The notes beneath the pieces are model-generated. The model had not been told where the DNA came from and ran no database searches. It saw nothing but the letters and a program-made list of their open reading frames with translations. The translations under genes and the position numbers were made by a program. A DNA stretch of 64,000 nucleotides from Psococerastis gibbosa (lineage: Eukaryota; Arthropoda; Insecta; Psocodea; Psocidae). Positions 33,331 to 43,814 of this stretch are shown here, one piece after another. The DNA is taken from the NCBI GenBank assembly GCA_963971405.1, contig OZ020491.1:27675019-27739018 (forward strand), read 5' to 3'. Each line of letters starts with the position of its first letter. The first letter of the stretch is position 1.

Positions 33331-33941
33331 GGCCACGAAACCATGGTGTAAAGGACCAATGGGTCACGTTATAAGTGGGCCTAGGACCATACCATCAAGA
33401 CATTATTTAAATTAACAATCTGTGTGTTTTTTAGACTAAATTTGTTTACACTAGTAGTAATGCATCACTTAAATTTGACACGAAACTCTCTTTTTCAAAA
33501 AAGTATTTTCTACAAGATTTCAGAGGTGTTTCAACCCGCTGGTTCCAACCTTAAAGCCGTGCCTGTACAGACGAAAAATAAATTTTGATACTTTGACATT
33601 ATACCAGCAGGTTGACGAATGTAGGGTAAGCTGGGGTGAAGTGGGTATCGCAGTTTCACAAAGCGCTTGTTAAAAAGAACGTGTCGGTATATTGTACGGT
33701 AACCGGACTCGGTACACACTTGACTTCCCTTGTGTAACTTAACACGCACTTTTTCTGTTTTTAACGGCGAAATAAATTGCTGTCCCCGTTTTTTTTTTTA
33801 CCCAAAAAGAAGAATTGCAGTTGAAGGAGGCAAAAATTCGGATCTGCTCAATTAATGACTCTCAAGGTGTATTCATTCTTTTCTATATTTGGGCTGGAGG
33901 GAGGGGGTGTTCTGAAAGCTCACTTCCAAAAGTCTACACAG

Positions 33942-33986
33942 TGCCACTGAAGACCTCCATCGCAGATATTGACGAAACGTTTGGAA
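33942..33986 (+). ncRNA. Hammerhead-like motif, third copy
   Basis: CACTGAAGA, 20 nt, then GAAACGTTTGGAAG, matching the order and spacing of two copies at 41882-42030 on the other strand. The stem II region is less well paired here than in those copies. Whether it self-cleaves is unknown. Confidence 0.35.
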
Positions 33987-34257
33987 GTACGCTTTCACAT
34001 AGACCACAACCGGGACCGTTCGCATAATAGTCGGTTGTTTTAGGTTCAGTTTTTTTTTATAACACATTTGGGGTTGTTGGGCCACTCACCGAAAAATATT
34101 ATTGAGTCTGGCTGCTTAAATCATTCAAATGTATTTTTTTGTATTATTAAGAAATTAAATGTGTACCTCCAAGGGTTCAATGAAAATCGTTTCAATAGGT
34201 AGATGAAATCTCCCTAAAATTGACCACGGCCCTTTGTCTGCGACCTTACGCATAATC

Positions 34258-34403
34258 AAGGCCGTGCCCAGGGGGTGGTCCAAGGGGGCCGGACCCCCTC
34301 CGAAATAAAAGTCCTGTGCACTGGATAAAATGGGCTTTCATTAATGAGATTCGGAAAAATAAAATTGGACCCCCTCCCCAAACGAAAACCTGGACACGGC
34401 CTT
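34258..34403. mobile_element. Short relative of the hAT MITE at 61024
   Basis: It starts AAGGCCGTGCCCAGG and ends CCTGGACACGGCCTT, like the termini of the element at 61024-61619. No clear 8-bp duplication. 33330-33940 and 34404-34725 have no other named features. Confidence 0.6.
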
Positions 34404-34727
34404 GCGCTTAATAGTCGGAATCCTACCCACTACTCTAAATATGTACTGAATAGAAAAACGGTAAAGGAAAAGCTAGGTCTAAAGGTAAGCTGGGGGTAGT
34501 ATAAACAAACAAAATAAACATAAAAAACGAACGGGTGAAAGAAACATATTGTATCTCCGCAGATTGAGTTGGCGATAACATCAGATGTGGCCTACTTCAC
34601 CCTCCCTCCTTACCCTATCTCGTTTAAATCACCTTTGAGTGTCCTCTGTATACGGGGCTAAAGCTCGCCTGAAAATAAAGACGATATTTCATTTCATTTC
34701 ATTTCTGTGGTAGACTGGAGGGCTAGG

Positions 34728-34985
34728 CGTACCGTAGAACTATTTTAGAGTATAATAGAATAATAATAGAATAGAATCTTTCTTCTTTAGTTTCAATCCA
34801 ACGATTAGTTTGCAGCAAATCATTCCACCTCCTTCTCCACTCCTCCCTGTCTTGGGCCGTTCTCTTTAGTTCCTCGTAGGTTCCGCAACTCATATATATC
34901 TTTAGGTCTTCTGCGTACGCCTTCCTTGGTCGCCCTCTTGCATTGGTGCCTTCAATTGTGCCTTCTATTATGGTGCTTACGAATA
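34728..34985 (-). pseudogene. Retrotransposon reverse-transcriptase tail
   Basis: The minus strand encodes TIIEGTIEGTNARGRPRKAY, then AQDREEWRRRWNDLLQTNRW. The second half is a common ending of this type of RT ORF. IIEGTVEGTN recurs at 51590. Only the C-terminal part remains. Confidence 0.7.
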
Positions 34986-35099
34986 GAATATAAATTAGAA
35001 TCTTGCTATGGATTGCCAACAGTTCACAAAGAAATCACGTACAATAAAAAGAAATGTCGAATTAAAAAAAAACCAAAATTGGTAAACTGCACTGAAATT

Positions 35100-35530
35100 T
35101 GCCGTGCGTCACAACAGAAAAATCACGGTAAGTTGACTAAGGCATACAATGCAATTATTACGTGAACAACAGTTATCACTCATCTTACAAATGATGTATA
35201 CGAATAACCGAAATTAGAGGATATGGAAAAATCCCTGCAGTTCACGTCACAGCAGAAAATTTAATGTAAGTTGACTAAGGCATACTGTGCAAGTGTTTCA
35301 CGAAAAACCGTCTTCACTCATTTAACCAACTATATACTGCATACGAATAACAGTAATTAGGGAATCTAGAAAAATCTGGACATGGCCAGTCCACGTCACA
35401 GCAAAAAATTTAATGTAAGTTAAGTAAGCATAGTGTGTAAGTGTTATTACGCGAACAACAGTCATCACTCATCTTACGCATGATATACGATGTACGAATA
35501 CCTAACCGAAACTAGGAAATCTAGAAAAAT
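35100..35530 (+). repeat. Tandem duplication, about 150 bp, three units
   Basis: CGTCACAGCA(G/A)AAAATTTAATGTAAG and ATCTAGAAAAATCTGG recur in order, with GAATAACCGAAATTAG variants between them. Confidence 0.7.
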
Positions 35531-35690
35531 CTGGCCTTGGCGAGATACGAACCCTTCAAGTCCAGATTTTCCTAGTTCCTCTAATTTCTGTTATACTGAG
35601 GAGGTTGCCTCTTCAACCTAAGTTGGTTTATTATCAGTATTATATACCATATAATGCTACAATATTTTGAAATACAGTATATATGAATAC
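35505..35690 (+). mobile_element. SINE-B copy, partial
   Basis: Body with CCTCTAATTTCTGTTATACT and GGTTGCCTCTTCAACCTAAG, ending near ATAATGCTACAATA. The preceding GGCGAGATACGAACCC may be an inverted head fragment. Confidence 0.6.
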
Positions 35691-35748
35691 TCGCATCGCA
35701 TTCATCATTTTATAAGCTGTTAGATGACTCTATGCCTCAATCCACTTA

Positions 35749-36483
35749 CTTACTTCTTACTTCTTAGTACAGGGCTTCCAGCTCAGGTGATGCCGACTGC
35801 CTGATGTCTCAGAAATGCCCTTGACGCTAGTGCCCACATGTTCGGAGTGCACAGGATCTTTTGATGTGCGCCCTCCTTTTGTCCAACCTGATCCCGTAGT
35901 TTGTCCCGTAGTGTGCATGGGGCCGAGCACTGCAGGAGTATGTGTTCTAGTGTTTCATTAGCTAGACCGCATGCACGGCATACTGGAGATTCGATTAGAT
36001 GAAAACGGTGTAGGTATTCATTGGTAGTAATGTGGCCTGTTCTTGCTCTAGCAGCAAAGGATGCAACGCTTCTGCTTATCCCGCGATACTGTACTGGTGA
36101 AGCCGGCTTCGGTTGTATTGCGTACAGGGCTCTACCTGTGGAGGAAACCCTCCATCTTTGTATCCATTCTTGAAGCAGGACTCTGTCAGCAGCATTCTTG
36201 CAGTGTGTTAGTGAAAACTGGGGTTCTTGAATTGGTGCCATTTTTGCCGCGTCTTTTGCTATGCTATCAGCTATTTCATTTCCAGAGACACCGCAGTGAG
36301 CAGGGATCCATTGCATCGTTATCTTATTTTGTTTGCTTATTACATTTTTCATTAGTTCTCTTGTTTCTTCTATACGAAAGTGATAGGGTCCTGGAAATGC
36401 CCGTAACAGAGCTTGAAGAGCTGATCTGGAATCGGTTAGGATACAAATTTCTTGATTGTTATATATCATACAGCATTGCAGTG
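35749..36483 (-). pseudogene. 5'-truncated non-LTR retrotransposon: RNase H domain and zinc-knuckle C-terminus, with TSD
   Basis: The minus-strand frame (36469-35783, 228 codons) is uninterrupted. It holds an RNase H-like domain, with ILTDSRSALQAL near the start and WIPAHCGVSGNEIADSIAK about residues 53-71, then a C-terminal CRACGLANETLEHILLQC zinc-binding pattern. This is the usual end of Jockey/R1-type ORF2. The insertion is bounded by 13-bp duplications CTCAATCCACTTA (35736-35748 and 36484-36496), with a (GTAA)-like tail at 35749-35766. The upstream reverse transcriptase and endonuclease are missing, so the copy cannot move. An open frame and clear duplication argue for a fairly recent insertion. 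Confidence 0.88.
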
Positions 36484-36499
36484 CTCAATCCACTTAACG

Positions 36500-37025
36500 T
36501 GACTTTTCTGCGGTGACGTGAACTTAGTGTAGTTTACCAATACCGTAATATGGAATAAATATTGTTGATTAAAAGCCCTTAAAAGGCACAAGTCGTAAAA
36601 CGTCAAATGTAAAAAGGCCAGTAAGCTGGACTACACAAACAAAATAAATATAGAAAAGAACGGGTGAAACAAACATAACCATTTTACGGATTGTGTCTCC
36701 CATTTTCATAATATGAAGTTAAAAAGTAAATAAACAAATAAAAAAGCGTGACACCACAGCCTACTGAGAAGTGGTAAATGATCCTGTTTCTTGAACCCTT
36801 CCGTATTTGGGATTTATTGTTATTTACTTGCTGCACGCGCCTAACATTGCAATGCCACGTAATGATGATTTATTATAAACACTAATTTTAATAAGACATG
36901 TTTTTTGTTTGTTTTACTTTATTTTATTATTATAACAATATTTTTAAATTATTTGAGTTGTTAACTATACTTTAGATTTTTATGTTTTTGCTTGTTTACT
37001 ATAAATTTAAGTTCAAAAGTGGAGG
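36500..37025. other. Stretch without assignable features
   Basis: AT-rich sequence with fragments resembling the 35100-35530 repeats near its start. No frame or repeat beyond that is supported. Confidence 0.4.
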
Positions 37026-37029
37026 CGCC

Positions 37030-37143
37030 AGACAGACAGACCGACAGACAGACATTTCGTAAAAACCGTTCCTGGTGCCTCAAAACGTGTAAATCCACTA
37101 AAATCCCGAAATCGAACATTTCGACCATCACAAATCTTCCCTG
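37030..37143 (-). mobile_element. Helentron/HINE-like fragment
   Basis: It retains the (GACA)n microsatellite, the AAAACGTGTAAATCC region and CATCACAAATCTTCCC from the 5' end of the element. Confidence 0.65.
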
Positions 37144-37299
37144 TGGGTCATGTCACTGCAAAATATGACGTAATTTGCGGCGCGCCGGGGTAGCCGCCAA
37201 TACTAATTCCCTAACACCAATACGAACTCGATCAAGACGATGTTATGTGACGTCATTTCATGGTCTTCCCTGTGTTATAACCGAAATAAGAGGGTGTAG

Positions 37300-37405
37300 A
37301 AAGTTTTTCCATGCCCTCTAATTTCGGTTATAACGTGGAGGTTACCTCTTCAACCAAAGTTAATTTAATGTCAGTGTTATATACTCCATATAATACGGCA
37401 ATATA
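37300..37405 (+). mobile_element. SINE-B body fragment
   Basis: CCTCTAATTTCGGTTATAAC, GAGGTTACCTCTTCAACC and a TATACTCCATATAATAC end. The tRNA head is missing. Confidence 0.65.
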
Positions 37406-37410
37406 TAATA

Positions 37411-38082
37411 GGGGTCTTCACAGTGTTGGTGTTATCGAGTTAGATGTGCTATTCAAGTTAACACACAATCGTGAGTGCACCTCGGGAGTGAGTTATCATG
37501 CTATATCGACAGAGTAAACAACGTGGTCGTAGTCAGACGTTCGTGGCATGGGTTTATTTTGCAAATAAACGTTTATTTATTCATTTATTTATTTATTTAA
37601 AGAAAGTGCCAGAACTCTATCCTAGTGCCACATTTGTTGCTTTCCAATTTATGCGTAGTATAAGGAAAGCTTTGTGATGGCCGAAATTTTCGATTCCGAG
37701 ATTTCAACGGATTTACACGTTTTGAGGTACCAGGAAATTACGAAATATCTGTCTGTCGCTCTGTCTGTCTGTCTGCCTGTCCGTCTGCCTGTATGTCTGT
37801 CTGTCTGTTCATCGATTTCCGGGTAAACTACTCGGTGGATTTGGGTGGAATTTGGCGTGTAGGTTGACAAAAATCATACCTCAGACCATTTTATTTCATT
37901 TTGGGCTAACTCAATTTGGGGGGGTTTTATTCTCAAAAAACTCCAAAAAACGTCTAAAAACATTATTTTATTTTATTTTTTTATTTAGTTAGCTGGTTAT
38001 CGGGTTATTGGTGTGTTAACTTAGATTGATATAACACACTTAACTAGGTATAACTCTATAACACGAACACTGTGAAGACCCC
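37411..38082. mobile_element. TA-flanked element, TIR GGGGTCTTCACAGTGTT, split by a HINE copy
   Basis: Left end GGGGTCTTCACAGTGTTGGT and right end GAACACTGTGAAGACCCC are inverted repeats, with TA at 37409-37410 and 38083-38084. The interior is shared with 12111 and 39998. It contains an inserted Helentron-like fragment at 37638-37970. No transposase frame. The TA duplication suggests a Tc1/mariner-type mover. Confidence 0.78.
37638..37970 (+). mobile_element. Helentron/HINE-like element D6, nested and 3'-truncated
   Basis: It starts at TGCTTTCCAATTTATGCG, directly after GCCACATTTGT. In uninterrupted relatives (12290, 40045) that site continues TTATATT, so the 5' end sits at a T-T step. The (CTGT)n array is long (37749-37808). 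Confidence 0.72.
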
Positions 38083-38529
38083 TATTGTCTTCTATGGGTG
38101 CCGGCGTTTGGGCTCTTGTAATCCATCACAGTTAACAACACCGGTCAGCATTCATTTTTTAATTTTTACAATTCTATTTTTTTCCTGCAAAAATCATTGT
38201 ATTATTATTGTTAACCTAAAAGCTAATTAATTACCTTATCTAGCATATTTTATTGTTACAACTGTCAAGTAGCCTGTTATCAGCAACTGCTAAAAAAACT
38301 TCCCAATATTTTACTTATAAGCTGAGTTGTTCGCACCTTAAGGTATAGCGAATCCCTCTTAAAAACTGAGGTTCGCAAAAATTCTGTCGCTGAAAATTCC
38401 CTAAGAGTTCTTTTGTCATGAGAAGACTGACGAGACTATGGCCCGCCCACACAACAATAGGGCTTCTTACTAATGACTTTAATGCGTTTCTTGCCCCTAG
38501 TACCGAATTCTGCTCGTACGTATCACCGG

Positions 38530-39065
38530 AATAGTAGTGTTTCTTCTTCTGAGGCCACAGTCTCTACGATTGGTTGGCAGCAACTCTACCCAGAGGCGTA
38601 AAGTTTTAGAGTGATGGTGGGGCAATACTAAGTAGACCTTATGACGTCATCAGGCAGGATAAGGAAAAATTGAAAATAAAAGTGCAAAATGTAGTAGGGT
38701 TTTACGCATTTTAATAGTAGTAAAGTATAGCTGTAGATTTTACAGAGCTAACAAAGGATTGCTTATATTCATATTGCTGCAAAGAGGCCCGGGGGGTCTC
38801 CATGAACCACGTCTTACAATGCTCGAGGCTGGAGGGGGGGGGCTCCCCCCCCAAAAAGAGCAGGGTGGGGCAAGATGGACTGCCCCGCCACCTTTACGCC
38901 CCTGACTCTACCTACCTTCCCCAGCTCTCTTGGTCCTGCTTCTTCCTCTTCAGTTCTTGGTACGTTCGAGCTCCTGCGTCCTGCTTCAGTTGACCCATGA
39001 ATTCCTTCTTCTGTCGCTCTCATCAATTGGTTTCTTCTACTGCTCTCATTTCGCTCTTCTCGTAC
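38530..39065 (-). pseudogene. Retrotransposon reverse-transcriptase tail split by a hAT MITE
   Basis: The minus strand contains KKEFMGQLKQDAGARTYQEL then a broken frame, and after the MITE a sequence like LLPTNRRDCGLRRR. It shares KKEFM and LPPTNR-type ends with 51605-51720. It is degenerate. Confidence 0.55.
38591..38904. mobile_element. hAT MITE, 314 bp, with 8-bp TSD
   Basis: Starts CAGAGGCGTAAAG and ends CTTTACGCCCCTG; flanked by identical ACTCTACC (38583-38590 and 38905-38912). A G/C run pair (GGAGGGGGGGG, CCCCCCCC) lies near 38830-38851. No ORF. Confidence 0.9.
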
Positions 39066-39069
39066 ACTC

Positions 39070-39990
39070 TATTATGAGTTAGCAGCTGCAGTATTTACTG
39101 TATAACATAGAATAAGAAGAATGGCAACTTACCCTCTGGCTAGAGTTAGTTTGGGGTGTTTAGGACTCGAAAGCAAAAGGGTAATATATTTTCCACTTGC
39201 TACTTACATGATAGTATCAGGAAGAAAATTTGCCATGAATATTTTGGTGTCCTATGCATACATAGTATAAGGAAAGCTTTGCGATGGTCGCTTTTAGTTT
39301 TTTGATTTCACAGATAGCTTGTAATTTAGTTCACTAATAATAATATTTTTTAATTGTTAGTTTGGGGCCCCTTATGGTGCCTCTTGCACCTGCGGCTTCC
39401 TAGCCCCCCCCCCCCTCTGTCATCATTACTGACTTATTGAAAATGTTATGCTAGCCTGCTCATCAGATTCTTTTAATAGATAGGCGAAATTCCCAATAGT
39501 TGCGCCATTGAACTTTATATTGTTGCGTCGTGACGAAGATGGCATCTAAATATTTGGATTCCCACGCTTAGAAACATTTCACAGCAAATATATACAAGTT
39601 GCTGGACCATTCGAGAGAGGTCGAGATTTTTTTTAGAGACAGCCCTGTTTTCCAATGCCAGATTTCAGCATTTCTGCTTTAAGCAGCCTTGTCAACATGG
39701 GGGAGTGAGTCTGTTATTAACTTGAGACACGGAAATTATACACACCAAGGTAATACTGATTTTAACCAACCCTGCTAAAATATATTAAAATACCAGTGAT
39801 GAGCAACTTTTGTACAAAACTATAGCGCCCAACCAATCACATCATTCAAAGCATAGGCATTAAAATTTTCTAATGATATAAATTGAGGCAGGGGAAGGTG
39901 CAGGTCTGTACCTTTGAGTCCCTATATGGGCCTACTTTGCAAGGAAGGCTGGTACCTTGTTTTTTAACTATTGAAAACATGAAATAGTAG
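39070..39990. other. Stretch without assignable genes
   Basis: It contains only a roughly 40-bp Helentron-like end fragment at 39262-39300 (AGTATAAGGAAAGCTTTGCG) and a C run at 39406-39415. Confidence 0.4.
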
Positions 39991-39997
39991 TAGGGGT

Positions 39998-40110
39998 AGT
40001 TCGTGGCACGGGCTTAAAGAAAGTGGCAGAACTCTATTCTAGTGCCACATTTGTTTATATTTTTTGTTCATTTTGGTTATTATAATTTTCTCTTTTCTTT
40101 TATAATATTC
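39998..40110 (+). mobile_element. Fragment of the GGGGTCTTCACAG element
   Basis: Matches 12253-12345 (GTGGCACGGG, GAACTCTATTCTAGTGCCAC, GTTTATATTTTTTGTTCATT). Confidence 0.65.
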
Positions 40111-40511
40111 TCCCCCATCCTTTGGACGTGGCCAAAACCTTTGCAGTTGCTTGTTCACTATTCTGCTCCTTATGGAATCCATTTGCAGGCTTGCTCGTTG
40201 TACGTATTCTTGATGGTTTGGAGATGGTAGTTGGAAGTGCCTAAAACCTACAGAAATGCAAAGAAATACTGCTTATTGCGTCCCTGCATTGGGAAGGAAG
40301 CTAGAGAAAATATTTTGAACCTTCTACCCCATTTTCTAGGAAGAAGAGCCTGAGGCTAGAGACGTAGTTATTGGTACTTGGAAGACAATGTAAGTTGATT
40401 CCCACTCTTCAGACAACAAGATCGTATTTCAAACGCGTGGCAATTAAATTTTCTGAGTGTCAGCGTCATGCGAGTTGTAAGCAGGGGCGGAACTAAGTTG
40501 TAATCAGTGCA

Positions 40512-40697
40512 ATAGAGGGATCAGGAACGGATCGAGCCCATTTGGGGGGGGGGGGGGGGTGGTTGGGAGTCAAAATAGATTAAACATATGACTGTAGTAT
40601 CGATGAAATAAGAGCGTAATAAATAAACTACCAATAGATCTACTAAATTTGGGGGGGGGGGGGGCAGACGGCTGCCCCGGTTCAAAATCTGGCTCTG
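40512..40697. mobile_element. G-run-bounded small element
   Basis: Starts CAGGAACGGATCGAGCCC and ends AAAATCTGGCTCTG, with internal G runs and the interior of 25497-25640. CAG...CTG termini hint at a hAT relative, but no 8-bp duplication is visible. Confidence 0.5.
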
Positions 40698-41008
40698 TTC
40701 ACTCGCCACTACGCGCTTCCATCTACACCACGAGGAGGTACAGATTACAGATTAAGGCGTCTTCGGCTCCCTGACCACTAGCTAGTGAGTGCTCAGACGC
40801 TTAGCTACTGTGAAGTTATCGCGGCTCAAAATCGGTCCCCTAGCTGTTCAGTTGCCATTACGCGCTTCCATCTTCACCACGAGGAGGTCCAGATTACAGA
40901 TTAAGGCGTCTTCGGCTCCCTGACCACTAGGTAGTGAGTGCTCAGACGCTTAGCTACTGTATAGTTATCCTGATTCAAACTTAGTGCCCTATCTGTTCAG
41001 TTGCATGA
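40697..41008 (+). repeat. Tandem duplication, about 154 bp, two units plus a fragment
   Basis: TACGCGCTTCCATCT, CACGAGGAGGT and TTCGGCTCCCTGACCACTAG recur in order starting at 40697 and 40851. 41010-41505 has no named feature. Confidence 0.85.
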
Positions 41009-41509
41009 CCAAAGTTTTCCTTCACTTTGCACAGCTTCCCTATATTCAGAGAAAAAAACTCCATACATTTCAAGGTAACGGGTATTAAGAGAAAGCAGGG
41101 GGTACTTAATGCGCCCTTGGGGGAACTGAGAGGGTGAGTGGCGGGGGAGGCGCTAAGTAGGGGGTAACTATTTTACGAGGTTCTTAACGTTTTTTCACCG
41201 TGGAAGCAAAGCCTTGTTCAATGAGGTTTTAATGCAGATTTAACATCTTGAGTATCGAGTTCCTTAGCATATGTTAACAACCCTTCCTTTTTGCGTCTTT
41301 CCCCCTTTTCAGGAGGGTAGGACTTAGAAATTTTGAAAGAGACCTACCTACCACTGTATGTGGTCTAGAACAGTCCAGTTGGATTAGACTATGGTCGTTC
41401 GAAACTTGGTATGAAGATTGAACCCGTAACGTTCGATCGGACCTGGATCCACCTAACTTAAGAGAATATGGAACGAAGATATTGGTCGTTCCTTGATTAG
41501 ACCTATTCC

Positions 41510-41752
41510 AAGCCGGCCGCCACACCATGTTGAATCCAGCGGACCAGAGCAGGCTCAAAGCTGCAGATAACTTGGTCGTGTGCACAGTGCCGGTAGGGAA
41601 ACATGGTAGGACTTGTTCTGGTCACCTCCGAACTAATCGTGTGACTTCACTGTGTTTCCCAAGTGGTTCGGAATCCACTATAATCAGGAGGCCCACTGTC
41701 CTATGGGCCCACACCGTGGCCTGGGACAGTTTCCAACCATACTACTACTACT
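41510..41752 (+). repeat. Family H retroelement 3' end with (TAC)n tail
   Basis: Nearly the same as 8985-9228, ending ATACTACTACTACTAG. An open frame of 75 codons spans it but is not shared intact with the other copies. Confidence 0.65.
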
Positions 41753-41881
41753 AGATCGATTCCAAGCACGTAGCCAGGATTTTTTTTCGGGGGGCTAACT
41801 ACCAGGGGTTCGGGGGGGGGGTATGGAATACCCCCAGTAAAACGTCGGGTCGCCCCCCCCCCCCGTGACTTTTTAAGAATG

Positions 41882-42055
41882 CAAACGTTTCGTCAACATC
41901 TGCGGTCGACATCTTCAGTGGAACTGCGTAAACTTCTAAGATTGTATCTCGGAGGCTCAGCAGCGACTGTCTCGAAATGAAAGCGATCTTCCAAACGTTT
42001 CCTCAACATCTGCGGTCGACATCTTCAGTGGAACTGCGTAGACTTCTAAGATTTA
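41882..42055 (-). ncRNA. Two tandem hammerhead-ribozyme-like motifs, 110 bp apart
   Basis: On the minus strand each unit reads CTGAAGAT, GTCGAC, a 7-nt loop, GTTGAC (or GTTGAG), then GAAACGTTTG. CTGAAGA fits the hammerhead core CUGANGA, GTCGAC and GTTGAC can pair as stem II with one unpaired U, and GAAAC follows. In the unit at 41988-42030, TTCCA before the core pairs with TGGAA after GTT, giving a 5-bp stem I. The palindrome AAACGTTT leaves only a tiny stem III, as in tandem or dimeric hammerheads. Such motifs occur in Penelope-like elements and retrozymes. Catalysis is not shown by sequence alone. Confidence 0.42.
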
Positions 42056-42169
42056 TTTGGTTTAAGTTACAATGATTTAATCAATGGAAGTTGTACAGGA
42101 CTATACTTCATACACAAATCAAATAAAAATAAGAAAAATACACGAATTATTTTTACAAAATTATTACAA

Positions 42170-42345
42170 TATCATAGGGTATTTTTAATTTTTGGTGTTT
42201 TAATTGTCCGCATTTGCAAGTGGGGTCCTCCGTCAGTCCCCACCTACACAGGTTAAAAAAAACAGCGGATAGTGATACACTTGGGCTTTGGGGATTTTTA
42301 TTGAGTGACAAAAATAGAGCCACCCACTGTGTGTTAGCCATGTGT
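42170..42345 (-). pseudogene. Reverse-transcriptase C-terminal fragment
   Basis: Minus strand: NLCRWGLTEDPTCKCGQ, the cysteine motif found near the end of many LINE ORFs. It matches the longer copy that follows. Confidence 0.55.
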
Positions 42346-42526
42346 TTATAGACAAGAAGTTATCTATAGCGTTTGATTGAAAGCAGATGCTGACCACTAT
42401 GGGCTATCCAATAAAGTATTATGTATTACTGCACTCAACCTATGCACATATTGTGCATTATAATACAATAATATGATATAATAATTTGCAGCATTATACT
42501 ATTTCATTTAAACTATCTTTACTTAC

Positions 42527-43140
42527 TTACTTACTTAACGTGTCCGGGCCTAAGACGCGTGACACGTTCATCCAAAACATTGCGGCCAGGTTGGCCTTGT
42601 CGTTGGCGTCCAAGAGATCCGTTTGAGACACAGCTTCTCCTAGTCTCGGGCACACCAGAAGGTGGCCGTCGTCTTGTTGTCGCAAGTCGAATCTTCCGCC
42701 AGTCCCCACCTACACAAGTTAGCGCGGCATCTTGTTACCACCGTTCTTAGCCTAGTCAGGTTCCACCATGCAGGGTACGACAGTTGGGCTCCGGGCGCTA
42801 TTTTCTCCTAGATGTTTGGAGTTAGGTTCTTCCACCTGTCGATGCGATTTGAGCTGGCTGTTCCCTCCACCCGTGTTGTTCGACTGGAGAAACTCTTTCT
42901 GGACTTCAGGCGGTTGCACCCAGCTGACTGTCCGTGAAGTGGATACAGGGGGTCCTCCTCTACTTTTGTCCTTTCGACGTCTTCCAGAACGGAGCGTCGG
43001 ATAGTTGGAGGAGCAATGCCGATGATGGGGTAGATCTTGTGCACTGGGGTGGGTTTGAGACATGGAAGAACTCAGGAAGGAGCCTTCCCGAAGATAGCGC
43101 TTACTTGAGACTACGGCACTAGAATGAGCGATCGGGCGTG
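42527..43140 (-). pseudogene. Non-LTR retrotransposon reverse-transcriptase C-terminal region, frameshifted
   Basis: The minus strand encodes in succession IIGIAPPTIRRSVLEDVER, EEDPLYPLH, SAGCNRLKSRKSF, then after frame changes NLCRWGLAEDSTC, DGHLLVCPRLG and NDKANLAAMFW before the stop. All are typical of the region after the RT domain in LINE ORF2. A short (TAAG)n run (42522-42538) is the likely 3' tail. Several frameshifts make it inactive. Confidence 0.8.
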
Positions 43141-43547
43141 CCTGGTAACGGCGGGAATTACCCCATCGGCCAATCCTTCCACCAACGCCAAGCGACAACA
43201 ACCCTACTAAACCAAATCGGCTTTTTTCAAAGGCAGCCCTAATAAACGATCGCTGATATGTACAGTTACGGGTTTGAGAGGGACAATATCGCTGTATCTA
43301 CATTTTTTTTCAATAAAGACATTTTTATTATTGTATATACAATAGATATACTATACCAATAGGAAAACTGTACAAACATCTAATAATCGAGAATAACTAT
43401 TTTAAGTATTTAAGCAAAATTGTGGGAAATACTAAGATGCAAATGAGAAATGAAGACAAATTGTGACAGACTATTCCTATAACGCAAAGCAAGTATGACA
43501 GACACCAATTACAGACAGACAGACAGACAGACAGACAATTAAGAAAA

Positions 43548-43810
43548 GTATTTGGTTTTGTACAAAAAAATGATAGAAAATTCACGCTCAATTTCATTGC
43601 GTGCCCTGCCAGTATTGCTGTGTGGTAATGTGTTGGCCTGACCTATCTAGAATTTACCTCACCTCCAGTGACGTCAGGTGGACACCCCCCCCCCTCCCCG
43701 AAATATCGGAAATTTAACCATAGGAAAATTATTTACCATGAAATTACTCATTTTCTCTATCTACTAATTTGATAAAATGGAAAGCATGTTCGAGTAAATC
43801 GGACCGGTTC
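43548..43810 (+). mobile_element. Helentron/HINE-like 3' fragment
   Basis: Carries the 3' third of the element, through ATGGAAAGCATGTTCGAGTA to GGACCGGTTC. A (CAGA)n array lies just upstream (43510-43538). Confidence 0.75.
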
Positions 43811-43814
43811 TTTT

